Notes: generated from the letters alone by a model not told the origin. A DNA stretch of 31,568 bases from an uncultured Eubacteriales bacterium (GCA_900321525.1 ONWL01000001.1:1-31568), one strand, 5' to 3'. Positions 7,878 through 17,099 are shown, counted from the first letter of the stretch. Numbers and translations are program-made.

Positions 7878-7900
7878 AGGGACTGCCTTTCGACAGCCCC
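7874..7900 (-). terminator. Intrinsic terminator after malG
   Basis: On the minus strand GGGGCTGTC pairs with GGCAGTCCC (two G-T pairs) around a GAAA tetraloop, followed by TTTTT. It lies ten bases past the malG stop and ends the malEFG transcript or reduces read-through into the debranching-enzyme gene. Confidence 0.8.
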
Positions 7901-7909
7901 CTGTAATCA

Positions 7910-8697
7910 TTAACCTTTGACAGCTCCGGAAAGTCCCTCTGTATAATATTTCTGCATAAATACAAACAGAATAGCAATCGGAATGGAAATACAAACTGCT
8001 CCGGCAGCGAAGCATGTATACCACTTGTCAATATATTCCTTTTCCAACATCTTCCACAGGCCGATTGCAACTGTATAATACTGTGCATTTGCACGGCAAA
8101 TAACCTTTGCGAAGATGAAATCCAGCCATGGTGCAAGGAAGGAAGTCAACACGGTGTAAACAATAATTGGTTTGCTCAACGGAATCGTCACTTTTGTAAA
8201 TACCTGGAACTTGGTACAACCATCCAGATATGCAGCCTCATCCAGTGCCTTTGGTACGGTATCAAAGAATCCTTTTGCAATATAGAATCCTGCACCGCTT
8301 CCTCCGGAATAAACCAGAATCAATGCCACACGAATCATAGAGCCTTCTGACAGACCAACTTTTTAAAGCGCAGTCTGGACATACAGTATGACACAGACAG
8401 TACAAAGAATGTGGAGATCAGGCAAGTAAAGATTGCAATGATCAACGTATTCAAGAACATCTGTGGAAAGTTCAAGATTGAGGTATCGGTAAACAAACGT
8501 CTATAGTTATCCAAGGTATATCCCTTCGGGAAAAAACTGGTAACATAGGAGCCCTTCTGGTTACTGAAACTCAGGAGGATAATCCAGGCAATGGGGACGA
8601 CCCAGACAAATGCCAGTATCGCTAATACAACATGGACAACAGTATCGGAAATAATCTTCTGTGTCCTCATAGATTTTGTTTTCTTTTCTTTTGCCAT
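7910..8697 (-). pseudogene. malG: Maltodextrin ABC permease MalG, broken by an out-of-frame internal deletion
   Basis: The first part (8697 down to about 8359) encodes the MalG N-terminus with two membrane segments, up to SRLRFKK. The frame then runs out at 8335. The second part, in the -1 frame from about 8358 to 7910, gives VGLSEGSMIRVALILVYSGG, the EAA loop (EAAYLDGCTKFQVF) and the final GLSGAVKG. Homologous MalG proteins carry roughly 25 more residues between these points, including the MFP-containing membrane helix. DNA for that helix is therefore missing, and rejoining the frames would not restore it. The second part happens to have its own ATG at 8338 overlapping the stop as ATGA, with AGAAGG upstream, so a separate fragment could be translated. 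The start at 8697 overlaps the malF stop by one base, with GAGGAGGG upstream. Confidence 0.82.
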
Positions 8698-10069
8698 TAT
8701 TGGAATCCCTCCTCATTCTTATAAGATCCGGTGTTACGATATGTAACCAGGGATACAATAGCTAGAATTATGAATGTCAAAATACCTACAACTGCACCTA
8801 CATTGTAGTACTGCAAGTCAATGGTCAACTTATACAACCATGTAACCAGAAGGTCTGTCTTTCCGGCAGTAGAGCCAACCGGAGTAGGCGCGCACCTGTC
8901 AACAGGTAAATGACATTAAAGTTATTGATATTACCGGTAAATGTGGTAATCAGGTATGGTGTTGTTACAAACAACATATATGGCAGCGTGATCTTAAAGA
9001 AGATGGTCACTGCATTGGCTCCATCCACTCGAGCTGCCTCATATAATTCTGTAGGAATATTCTGTAAAATACCAGTTACCTGCAGCATGGTAAATGGAAC
9101 ACCAATCCATACATTGATAACAATGACAATCACCCTCGCCCATGTGGCATTGGTCAAAAACGGAAGTGGACTGTTAATCAATCCTGCATTCTGCAACAGC
9201 ACATTGATCAGACCATTGTCCTTTAACATAGTACGCATTAACAACAAAGATACGAACTGTGGAATTGCTGCAGAAAGCATGAAACAGAATCTCCAGAATC
9301 CCTTGAACCGTGTGGTCTTTCTGTTAATGACAATGGCAAGAATCATACCCAGAATATAGTTTGAGAAAGTGGCAAAAATTGCCCAGATAATAGTCCATCC
9401 CAGTACAGACCAGAAAGTCTTACCAATAGAATTGCCTAAACCAAGTACGGTCACAAAGTTTTTCAAACCAGCCCAGTTAAACAGTGTCAGGTTGTCATTG
9501 ACTTTACTGTAGGTTGTAAATGCCATACAGATCATAAACACCAATGGAAGGATCGTAAAGATGATAATACCCAAAATTGGTGCTGTCATCAGACTGTAAT
9601 GCAGATTTGTATCAAGCAGTGCCTTCAGATCTTTTCTGAAGCTGTTGATCTCACGTCCATCTCTTGCATCACACTCATTCTTATATGCACACTTTAAATT
9701 TGCACGCCATGCAATAATAAATGCTATGGTCAGAAATATGGTTCCCACACCATACAAAAGGAATAATATGGTCATATCACCGTTCACATACTCATATACC
9801 CCTTTGGCTTCATTCCATACTTCTTCCTGGGTGCTTCCGCCAAGTGTGATCAGGTGCTGCAAATTTCCGATTCCACTTTGAATCATAAACCAGATATAAC
9901 CAACTTCAATTGCCAGATAAATCAGTCCTTTGATGATCTGCTTATGTGCAAGACAGCCAAGACCCATAATCAGCATGGAAAATTTTGTAATGGGATTTCC
10001 CTTTGATACAGCATTACTTACTATATAAGGTGTGGCAAAATCTGAAGCTTTTTTTTGAAAGATTGCCAT
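8697..10069 (-). pseudogene. malF: Maltodextrin ABC permease MalF with a one-base deletion
   Basis: The frame is intact from ATG 10069 (MAIFQKKASDF) through about eight membrane segments and the EAA loop (EAARVDGANAVTIFFKITLP) to NFNVIYLLTG. After that it changes to an unrelated 20-residue tail ending at 8825. In the neighbouring frame the expected end of MalF follows at once: PTPVGSTAGKTDLL, a last membrane helix, then TGSYKNEEGFQ and a stop overlapping malG. The restored length of 458 codons is a whole number if a single base is added near 8887-8900, in the G/C-rich GGTGCGCGCC, where the family has Gly-Gly. AAGGAAAA precedes the start; 17 earlier in-frame codons lack a site. It is either a real lesion or a sequencing error. 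Confidence 0.85.
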
Positions 10070-10089
10070 ATGTTTTCCTTTCTTAAAAT

Positions 10090-10141
10090 ACGGGCATTGT
10101 CTGCGTTTATGCAACTGCATGAGATGCTAGACAATGCCCGT
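10090..10141 (-). promoter_or_regulatory. Long hairpin in the malE-malF intergenic region
   Basis: Perfect 13-base arms ACGGGCATTGTCT (10090-10102) and AGACAATGCCCGT (10129-10141) enclose a 26-base loop that itself contains short inverted repeats. On the minus strand it is followed by ATTTTAAG, which is too weak for an efficient terminator. It lies between the binding-protein and permease cistrons, where such hairpins commonly stabilise the malE end and lower downstream expression. Confidence 0.7.
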
Positions 10142-10185
10142 AAGGTTCATGCTATCGTATTCTTTTCAGCCAGACAATGTCGGTA

Positions 10186-11517
10186 TTACTCTACTACAGC
10201 GGTGTTAATGCTATCGTTGAAATTCTCTGTCATTTCAGCTGCGTTTTCATGTGTTACTTCACCGTTTACAATTGCCTTACCCATGTTCTCAGCTGGACTC
10301 CAGTACTGATCCATCTTAGATACGAATGGCTGGATGATAGAGGTGTTGGAGAATGTATCGTTCTGTGCAATTACCAGTTCATCTGAACCAATTACTTCAT
10401 CCTCTAACAGTTCTGTATTACAAGGAACTACACTTCTTAACTCATAGTGAGCTTTCTGTGCTTCCGCACCACCTAAGTAGCTTGCCAGTGCAACTGCAAT
10501 CTGTGGATACTCGGTAGTTGGGTTTACACCAATTGCCTTAGAACCTGCAAAAGATTTCAGCTGCTTTTCTTCACCATCAATGGTAATGGTTGGCAACTGT
10601 GCCACACCATAGTTATCACCCAGTGCTTCCTGTACTGCACTTGCATCCCAAGAACCAGAGAAGATTGCATTGATGGAACCATCACGCAGACCAGAGATAC
10701 CAGCTCCGTCAGAATCCAGTACGAAGTTGGAGTTTGCATACAAGTCAACCAGATAATCGGTTACTGCTACAGCCTTGTCACCGGAGAAATCTACACCAGC
10801 TTCCTCATCTGTGCCATCTTCACCAAACAAGGTACAACCGTTTGCTACATAGAAAGAAGCGATGTACCAGGAATTGGTCAATGGGAAGGAAACTACACCC
10901 TTCTCTAACATAGTATCCAGATTCTTGATGTCATCTTCACTGAATACAGACTTATCATAATACATAAACCATGTATTGGTGGTAAATGGAACACCATACA
11001 GTGCGCCATCTAAAGATACGGAATCAATGATTGCATCTGAGTTGGTAGACTGTACTGCTTCTTCTGCGGAACCACCCAGCTTTGCAATACCATTAGATGC
11101 TACCAGAGCGGTCAGGTTGTCATTTGCGAACATGTACACATCTGCTGCACCGTCTACATCCTGTGTAACAGTACTCTTTGCATCACCTTCTGCACAAACA
11201 CCATACTCGAAGGTCACATCCCATTCTGGATGCTCTTCATTGAACTTCTCACACATTGTCTGTAACCATGCGCCCTGATCCTCTGCCTGATCCTCAGATG
11301 GAGACCATACAGTTAATGTTGCGGAAATGACGTCTTCATCAGTTGCGTTTGTGTCTGCAGCGTTTGTATCTGCCTCTGTTGCCTTTGTTGCCTTTGTCTC
11401 TGCAGATTTTGTTTCAGCCTTTGTGTCTGCTGGTGTATTATCAGAGTTACCACATCCTGCAAACAAACCTGCTGCCATAGCAGCAACCATCATCATAGAA
11501 ATTACTTTTCTTTTCAT
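10186..11517 (-). CDS. malE: Maltodextrin-binding lipoprotein MalE
   Basis: This 443-residue extracellular solute-binding protein (family 1) has a lipoprotein signal ending in the lipobox LFAGC, with Cys22 as the lipidated residue. An Ala/Thr/Lys/Asp-rich linker of about 35 residues follows, then the binding domain beginning LTVWSPSEDQAED. Features typical of maltodextrin binders include VYMFANDNLTALVASNGIAK, YGVPFTTNTWFMYYDK, FSGSWDASAVQ and the C-terminal MDQYWSPAENMGKAI. It would capture maltodextrins outside the membrane and pass them to MalFG. The start at 11517 has AAAGGAGG six bases upstream. It is the first gene of malEFG, has its own promoter, and is the only intact component of the transporter here. 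Confidence 0.93.
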   Translation of the reverse strand: MKRKVISMMMVAAMAAGLFAGCGNSDNTPADTKAETKSAETKATKATEADTNAADTNATDEDVISATLTVWSPSEDQAEDQGAWLQTMCEKFNEEHPEWDVTFEYGVCAEGDAKSTVTQDVDGAADVYMFANDNLTALVASNGIAKLGGSAEEAVQSTNSDAIIDSVSLDGALYGVPFTTNTWFMYYDKSVFSEDDIKNLDTMLEKGVVSFPLTNSWYIASFYVANGCTLFGEDGTDEEAGVDFSGDKAVAVTDYLVDLYANSNFVLDSDGAGISGLRDGSINAIFSGSWDASAVQEALGDNYGVAQLPTITIDGEEKQLKSFAGSKAIGVNPTTEYPQIAVALASYLGGAEAQKAHYELRSVVPCNTELLEDEVIGSDELVIAQNDTFSNTSIIQPFVSKMDQYWSPAENMGKAIVNGEVTHENAAEMTENFNDSINTAVVE

Positions 11518-11622
11518 AGTATCCTCCTTTTACTCCTCCGGTCTGCCACAATCCAGTCTCTCATGTAATCCTCGCCCTATTAGATGAAGAACTACTTTGT
11601 GGTGTTCCGTTCTTGTATCTTT

Positions 11623-11651
11623 ATTATATCAGCCGATTTCAGAAATGAAAA
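11623..11651 (-). promoter_or_regulatory. Sigma-A promoter of malE
   Basis: On the minus strand TATAAT (11623-11628) is preceded by TGA, giving an extended -10 element, and by TTTTCA (11646-11651) at 17 bases. The spacer holds the small palindrome ATTTCTGAAAT. The predicted leader is about 100 bases. The poor -35 box suggests an activated promoter. Confidence 0.6.
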
Positions 11652-11740
11652 TATCAAAAAACTTTGATTCCTGTGGATTTTCTATAAATCTTCAATAAAA
11701 TCCAGTTGGAATCTACAAATTTTTGATTACTTTTTTACAA

Positions 11741-11788
11741 AAAAAGCAGGTTGATATGGCAATTCATCTTATATCAACCTGCTTTTTC
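11741..11788. terminator. Bidirectional intrinsic terminator after the lipoprotein gene
   Basis: Perfect 14-base arms AAGCAGGTTGATAT (11744-11757) and ATATCAACCTGCTT (11771-11784) enclose a 13-base loop, with T-runs on either side in the two directions. It separates the regulator-kinase-lipoprotein operon from malEFG. Confidence 0.88.
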
Positions 11789-11813
11789 TTATGCCGTTTC
11801 TGTACGTTCTTCC

Positions 11814-13520
11814 TTACTCTTCAAGCTGTTTGTCCTTTACATTTTCCAACTTTGCTTCTATTTGGGTGCCCCCTTTCTCCTTCCATTGCTCCACAAAATC
11901 ATCAAAGGCCTCAATGCCTACCTCTCCACGAATGATCCTCAGATACACTTCCTGTTCCAAATCCTCCAGCGCATACCACTCCATCATCAAATCACTTGGA
12001 ATTCTGGGAAACAGACAGACTTGTTGAATGATGTTTCCTTCACTGAGCAGAGAACAGGCAGCAATCCTGGACGCATAACCGCTCCAGCTCTCCGCTGTGG
12101 CCTGCTGTGGATTTTCCAGGTACTGCTCACATACCTGATAGTAAGAACGCTCCAGTAACTCCAATTCACTGGCCGGTATTTCCCCATTCAGTACACCGCA
12201 CAGATTTTCATAACAAATGTTCAATGCCTGATTATAATCCACATTAATGGAAAGAGGTCTTGCCGTGGGATCCACATTCTGCCTGTAATACAGTTCAAAC
12301 TCTCCCTCCGGATCATCATAGGAATACCGCATGTAATCAAACATCACCGATATGATCTTAAACACAATTTCTGGATGTTCATATCCCTTTCTGACTACCA
12401 CATAATTTCCAGTCATTTTCTGAGTACCAAATCGGGTGGCATTCACCCCTGTATTGTCGATGAGACAGGGAACCCAGTCTGCATTTGCATCTACCTCCCT
12501 GCATTTCCAAAGGGGATTATTTGGTGCCCACCATGGCGCAAAGAAAATCCCGCAGCGTCCCTTTATGATCAGATCCGCAATATCCTCCTGTGTCCGTATG
12601 AGAAAATCCGGATCCAATACCCCATTTTCATACAATTCATGAAGATGAAGCAATGCATCTCTTGCCTCCGGCTGTATGGAACCATACCACACATTTCCAT
12701 CCTCTTTTTCAATCCACATCTGTGGATAAGCAGAAAATGCCGCAAACTCCAGATCCATGGTAAACTCAGATGCGGTACCGGAGCTGCCGGTAAGACCTGC
12801 ATTACAGGCAATACCGATATTAGGTTCTGTCTCTGTACAACCTACATTCTGTTCCACAAAAGCAGCCGCTACTGCCTCTACATCAGCCAACGTCTGTGGT
12901 ATATCCAATCCAAGTTTATCCAGGTAATCCTTGCGCACCCAGCACAAGTTAGGACCATTGGAAATATTGGTCTCCGGCACCGCCATGATTCGTTTGCCAA
13001 AGGTACAGTTACCAAAAATCTCACCACCGTAACTCTCATAGATTTCCTTGATCTTCTCGCTGGCACACTGGGCATACGCGTCTGTCAAATCCTCCAGCAT
13101 CCCTTTTTCCTGCATCTGATACATAATCTCTTCACTGACCACCATCACGTCTGCAATCTCACCACTGGTCACCATCATATAAACACCATTGTAATAACTG
13201 TCACCACTGTTCTCATAAACATCCTGATTCTGGGCATTGATTACCTCCCGAATCAGTCTGGTATATGCATTGTCCTCATAACTTTCTCCCAATGGAAGCT
13301 TAGAATTGTCTTCTGTAATCTCCTTCGCCAGCGTATAAGTCACAGTCTGCGGATACCTGCCAAATGGTGTGGTAGACGCTTCCTTCCACTGCGCAGACAT
13401 ATCGTTGGTTTCTGTCACCGGTTCTGTCATAGTTTCCTCTATTCCCACCCGTTCATTGTAATCGCATCCCGCCAACATACATGTCACCAAAAACAGAACT
13501 GCCATTCTCTTCTGCTTCAT
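11814..13520 (-). CDS. Orphan extracellular solute-binding lipoprotein, LipO/LplA type
   Basis: The 568-residue product has a lipoprotein signal ending in the lipobox MLAGC with Cys19. A large type-1 solute-binding fold follows, with segments such as TSGEIADVMVVSEEIMYQMQEKG, LCWVRKDYLDKLGLDIPQT and FFAPWWAPNNPLWK. Its closest style is the LplA/LipO lipoproteins that accompany YesM/YesN systems. It is longer than MalE and has no permease genes of its own. It lies 53 bases after the kinase gene with no terminator between, and a strong terminator follows it. The inferred role is to bind an extracellular sugar and present it to the kinase, although a transport role with an unlinked permease cannot be excluded. 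The start at 13520 has GGGAG upstream. Confidence 0.82.
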   Translation of the reverse strand: MKQKRMAVLFLVTCMLAGCDYNERVGIEETMTEPVTETNDMSAQWKEASTTPFGRYPQTVTYTLAKEITEDNSKLPLGESYEDNAYTRLIREVINAQNQDVYENSGDSYYNGVYMMVTSGEIADVMVVSEEIMYQMQEKGMLEDLTDAYAQCASEKIKEIYESYGGEIFGNCTFGKRIMAVPETNISNGPNLCWVRKDYLDKLGLDIPQTLADVEAVAAAFVEQNVGCTETEPNIGIACNAGLTGSSGTASEFTMDLEFAAFSAYPQMWIEKEDGNVWYGSIQPEARDALLHLHELYENGVLDPDFLIRTQEDIADLIIKGRCGIFFAPWWAPNNPLWKCREVDANADWVPCLIDNTGVNATRFGTQKMTGNYVVVRKGYEHPEIVFKIISVMFDYMRYSYDDPEGEFELYYRQNVDPTARPLSINVDYNQALNICYENLCGVLNGEIPASELELLERSYYQVCEQYLENPQQATAESWSGYASRIAACSLLSEGNIIQQVCLFPRIPSDLMMEWYALEDLEQEVYLRIIRGEVGIEAFDDFVEQWKEKGGTQIEAKLENVKDKQLEE

Positions 13521-13573
13521 GCTTTTCTCCCTTTTCCTTTCCCATCACGATGTTCTTTTTGTTGATACACTCC

Positions 13574-15250
13574 TTATGATTGTTCTACTACAGGAAAATG
13601 CACCTGTATTTCCGTTCCTGTTCCCTCCACACTATTTATGATCAATCCATAAGACTCTCCATACTGCAATTGAATTCTAGAGTGTACATTCTTGACACCA
13701 TAACCAGGACTTGTATTTTGTAAAATACTTTCTGCCTTTTCCTGACTCATCCCATTGCCATTATCCGTTACTTTTAATACAATCTCCTGTCCTTCTTTGC
13801 TGCCTGTAATGGTGATGACCCCTTTTCTGTCCCGTAACTGGTCGATTCCATGATGAATGGCGTTTTCTGCCAGAGGCTGCAGTACCAGATTCAAAGTTTC
13901 ATACTCCATGATGTCCGGCGCAACCGCAATCTCCACATCAAAGCTGTAATCATGGAACATTTCCTGAATTTCCAAATATGCTTTGACATTGTCCAACTCC
14001 TCCCGTATGGGCATCACATTTTTTCCTTTGTTCAACGATGTTCTGTAATACCTGGATAATTCCAATGTGGCTTTGCTGATGTCCTCTGCCCCGATTTCCA
14101 ACGCTTTCCAGTTGATTAATGACAGAGAATTATATAAAAAGTGGGGGTTGATTTGTGCCCGAAGGGCTGTCATCTCATACTTTTTCTGGGCAATCTGACT
14201 TTCATATACCTCCCTGATTAGTCTGCGCAGTTCTGTTACCATATGTTGAAATCCTCTTGCCAGATCTCCAATCTCGTCCTTGCGGGTGTCACTGATCTGT
14301 ATATCCAGATTTCCGCTTTCTACTGTTTTCATGCAGTTATCCAAATACTTCACTCGTACCGATATATTTTTTGCCAAATAAAGCAATGCCCCCAGAGACA
14401 ACGCAACACACAATCCCCAAATAAGCAATATCTGTTTCAATAACGTATCCAATGGACTGGTCATCTGATCCTTAGACATCACACAGCCAATGGTCCATTG
14501 GTACTGTGTCTGTGCCAAAGGATGCTCCAATACCACAAAGGAATCCTCCTGCTCCTCTTTGATTTCCTGAAACTGTGCAAATCCAATCTGCCCCCCTGAC
14601 GTTCCTGCCATATATTCATAAATGGGCGTATCTCCTTCATATATAAAAACAGAATAACTACCTACATTTGCCAGTTTCAGTTTCCGCAACAGCCGATCAT
14701 AATCCATGGAAACATACAACAAACCACCCTCGTCCATCAAAGGCATACTGCGAATCAACAAAATTTTTCTATTTTCCTGATCTGCATACCATTTAATGCC
14801 ATCGTTTTCCAGTTCTGCCCAGGGTTCCTCTGCAATATCCGCATAAGGCAACAGATAATTGCCATGTGAAATAATGTCACGTTTCATATATATACTGACC
14901 TGAGTGATGTCTGTGTAAAAATATTTCACAGAATCCATCATTGGATCAAACTCCTTTACAAGCCGTTGATACATATCAAAGTTGTTTTGATCCATATCAT
15001 CCAAAATAATCCCCACCGTACGATTGAACGCAATATAATCAGACATTCTGGTACGCAGTCTTAATTCTGTATCCAGAGATTCTGCCTCTCTTTCAAAGGT
15101 AACTGCCAAATTATTGATCTCTCGTTGTTGCAGTACATCTGTCATCTGTGAAAAAAACATGATACATACAATACAAATGGGCAGCAACCCGGTCAGTAAA
15201 TAAATAAAAATCAGTTTCTTACTCATCTGAAGATTGTCAAAAAAACCCAT
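13574..15250 (-). CDS. YesM-type sensor histidine kinase
   Basis: The 558-residue membrane kinase has one transmembrane helix near residues 12-34, a large extracellular sensor domain at about 35-270, and a second helix near 272-293. A HAMP domain runs to about 345. The His_kinase segment has the phosphoacceptor His370 in QINPHFLYNSL, and the C-terminal ATPase domain carries LVLQPLAENAIHHG, DNGNGM and GYGVKNVHSR. It should autophosphorylate in response to a sugar signal and pass phosphate to the regulator encoded just upstream. Its ATG follows the regulator's stop codon directly (TAA-ATG) with GGGGGAA inside the regulator gene, implying translational coupling. Confidence 0.93.
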   Translation of the reverse strand: MGFFDNLQMSKKLIFIYLLTGLLPICIVCIMFFSQMTDVLQQREINNLAVTFEREAESLDTELRLRTRMSDYIAFNRTVGIILDDMDQNNFDMYQRLVKEFDPMMDSVKYFYTDITQVSIYMKRDIISHGNYLLPYADIAEEPWAELENDGIKWYADQENRKILLIRSMPLMDEGGLLYVSMDYDRLLRKLKLANVGSYSVFIYEGDTPIYEYMAGTSGGQIGFAQFQEIKEEQEDSFVVLEHPLAQTQYQWTIGCVMSKDQMTSPLDTLLKQILLIWGLCVALSLGALLYLAKNISVRVKYLDNCMKTVESGNLDIQISDTRKDEIGDLARGFQHMVTELRRLIREVYESQIAQKKYEMTALRAQINPHFLYNSLSLINWKALEIGAEDISKATLELSRYYRTSLNKGKNVMPIREELDNVKAYLEIQEMFHDYSFDVEIAVAPDIMEYETLNLVLQPLAENAIHHGIDQLRDRKGVITITGSKEGQEIVLKVTDNGNGMSQEKAESILQNTSPGYGVKNVHSRIQLQYGESYGLIINSVEGTGTEIQVHFPVVEQS

Positions 15251-16774
15251 TTATTCCCCCTGCTCTCTGTACTTCTTCGGACTTACCCCAAATGTTTCTC
15301 TGAAACTTTGACAAAAATAAGATACATTGACAAATCCACATTCTACACAAATATCGCCAATTTTTTTATTGGTATCAGAAAGAAGCTCTTTGGCACGTTC
15401 CATTCGAAAACGTTTCAAGTATGTACTGAGATTCTCCCCTGTTTCTTTTTTAAACAGGCTGCTGAGATAATTGGGTGTCATATTCACTTCCATTGCCAGC
15501 TGATCTACCCCTAACCCACTGTCAGAATATTTCTTCTTCACAATCTGCTGTACCATCTCTACTTCCCTGCGTTTTGTTCCACAGGAATTTTCCATCTGCA
15601 ACTGGAGCTTATCAATGGATGTTTGCAGGATGACAATCATACTTTGCATATCATTACAATGATACAATCGATCAATGGCACGGTTCAACAATTTCTCATC
15701 TGTATCCGTTAGATGACTATAAATCTCCTTTAACAGATTAGAAAACATAAATTTAATGTAAATCTGAGAAAAATTCTTCTGGAACTGATACCGGTCACAA
15801 AACAGCTGAAAATGCTCCTGTAAGTTCTCCATATCCCGATGCTTGATATCCAACTGAATCTGTCCAATGAGACGTTCTGCATCTTCCTGGGTATCCTCAT
15901 AGGTTTCCTGCTGTTGAAATGGCAGAAATACATGCTTATCCACAGCATAAAATTTTTCTTCCATCTGCTTTTCTACCAATGCAAAATGCTCTGTAATCTC
16001 CATAGGATAGGTTTGCATATCCGCAGAGACAGAAACAAAACAAGTCTGTCCACATTCCAGCAAAAAATATGCCACCAGCTGTTCTCCCACAGTTGCCCAC
16101 TCTTTTGTCGGCTCCTCTGTAAAAAACAAAAGTGCCTGTTCCGGATTCAGATTCAAATACTGAAAAGAAATTCCCAGTACTTTCCTCATGCCTTTTAATA
16201 TGGTTTCGTCCATCTGCTCAAAGAAATTGCCGTTACATTCCAACAACAGCATCCGCTGATACCCATCAACAAAATTCAGATCAATAAGATCCATTGCTTT
16301 CTCCTGCAATGAAGCTTTGGACTGTCCGTTGACCATTAGATACAGCAGATGTTCCTTGATAAAGTCTATGCTTTCATCCTTGCGCCGTTCCTCCTGTCTG
16401 GACTGTTCCAATTCTGCCAAAATATTCCGAACTGCCTTTTCAAATTCTTCCGGATTCACTGGCTTCAATATATATTCCGATACACCATAAGAAATGGCTT
16501 TTTTTGCATAACCAAAATCATCGTACCCGCTAAAGATAATAGATGCCATCTCCGGATATTTTTTGTGTACCTGCTCCAACAGTCCCATTCCGTCCATAAA
16601 AGGCATATTGATATCTGTCATGAGCACATCCACCTGGTTCTCTTCCAATACCGCCAGTGCATCTTCACCGTTTGCGGCCTGTAGGATCGTACCATTTTTA
16701 TCTACCTTTTTTAACAGCATACATAAACCTTTTCGTTCGATCAATTCGTCATCTACAATCAAATACGTATACAT
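15251..16774 (-). CDS. YesN-type response regulator with AraC-family DNA-binding domain
   Basis: The 507-residue regulator has an N-terminal receiver domain with the acidic pair Asp8-Asp9, phosphoacceptor Asp54 in MTDINMP, Ser82 and Lys104. A long middle region follows, then a C-terminal AraC-type double helix-turn-helix (LGVDQLAMEVNMTPNYLSSL and IGDICVECGFVNVSYFC). It is the partner of the adjacent kinase and most likely activates sugar genes such as malE. I chose the start at 16774 (MYTYLIVDDE), which fits the receiver fold and has GAAGGGG upstream, over an ATG ten codons earlier. It is the first gene of the three-gene sensing operon. Confidence 0.93.
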   Translation of the reverse strand: MYTYLIVDDELIERKGLCMLLKKVDKNGTILQAANGEDALAVLEENQVDVLMTDINMPFMDGMGLLEQVHKKYPEMASIIFSGYDDFGYAKKAISYGVSEYILKPVNPEEFEKAVRNILAELEQSRQEERRKDESIDFIKEHLLYLMVNGQSKASLQEKAMDLIDLNFVDGYQRMLLLECNGNFFEQMDETILKGMRKVLGISFQYLNLNPEQALLFFTEEPTKEWATVGEQLVAYFLLECGQTCFVSVSADMQTYPMEITEHFALVEKQMEEKFYAVDKHVFLPFQQQETYEDTQEDAERLIGQIQLDIKHRDMENLQEHFQLFCDRYQFQKNFSQIYIKFMFSNLLKEIYSHLTDTDEKLLNRAIDRLYHCNDMQSMIVILQTSIDKLQLQMENSCGTKRREVEMVQQIVKKKYSDSGLGVDQLAMEVNMTPNYLSSLFKKETGENLSTYLKRFRMERAKELLSDTNKKIGDICVECGFVNVSYFCQSFRETFGVSPKKYREQGE

Positions 16775-16808
16775 TCCAATTCCCCTTCTGTGCAAATATT
16801 CCATATTT

Positions 16809-16901
16809 ATTATAGCTCTGGATTGAAAAAATTGACACCCCCAGAGTATCAGAAAATTATTCCATTTTTAACAGTTTATAAAGGATTTGAAGCTATGTCA
16901 A
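16809..16901 (-). promoter_or_regulatory. Promoter region of the response regulator operon
   Basis: A perfect TATAAT is at 16809-16814, giving a leader of about 28 bases, but its -35 region is poor. A second candidate further upstream has a perfect TTGACA (16896-16901) with TAAACT (16873-16878) at 17 bases. Either or both may be used. Confidence 0.45.
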
Positions 16902-17099
16902 GAAGTTTATGTGAATCTTTACTTATAATTGCAAAATTTTATTTTCATAATTATATGTTTTTGAAAAAACACTCAATTCTTTTATTCATAATTGCTTTCA
17001 CATACCTGTTTTGATTAAAAAAGATTCAACGGTTTGTCTAAAAAAAATAAATTTCATTTCATATATTTCCACAAAAATATAACAATCTTATAAAAAGGG
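16902..17099. other. AT-rich divergent intergenic region, no gene
   Basis: This is the central part of the 429-base gap between the divergent regulator and HAD genes. It is very AT-rich with A- and T-runs and has no open frame with a ribosome binding site. Regulator binding sites are likely here, but I could not identify a repeated motif. Confidence 0.5.

Noticed and set aside
8335..8370. Programmed -1 frameshift at TTTAAAAAG in malG
   Set aside because: The shift to the second frame is indeed -1, but the joined product would still lack a membrane helix of about 25 residues, so a deletion explains the data better.
8880..8905. Programmed frameshift in malF
   Set aside because: GGTGCGCGCC contains no slippery heptamer and the extra tail in the zero frame looks random.
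11327..11587. Low-complexity plus-strand frame of Ala/Val/Ser/Phe repeats
   Set aside because: It is the antisense of the Ala/Thr/Lys linker and signal peptide of MalE.
12375..13565. A 396-codon plus-strand open frame
   Set aside because: It lies antisense across the lipoprotein gene, has no ribosome site, and its translation is rich in Cys, His and Ile as expected of a reverse-strand shadow.
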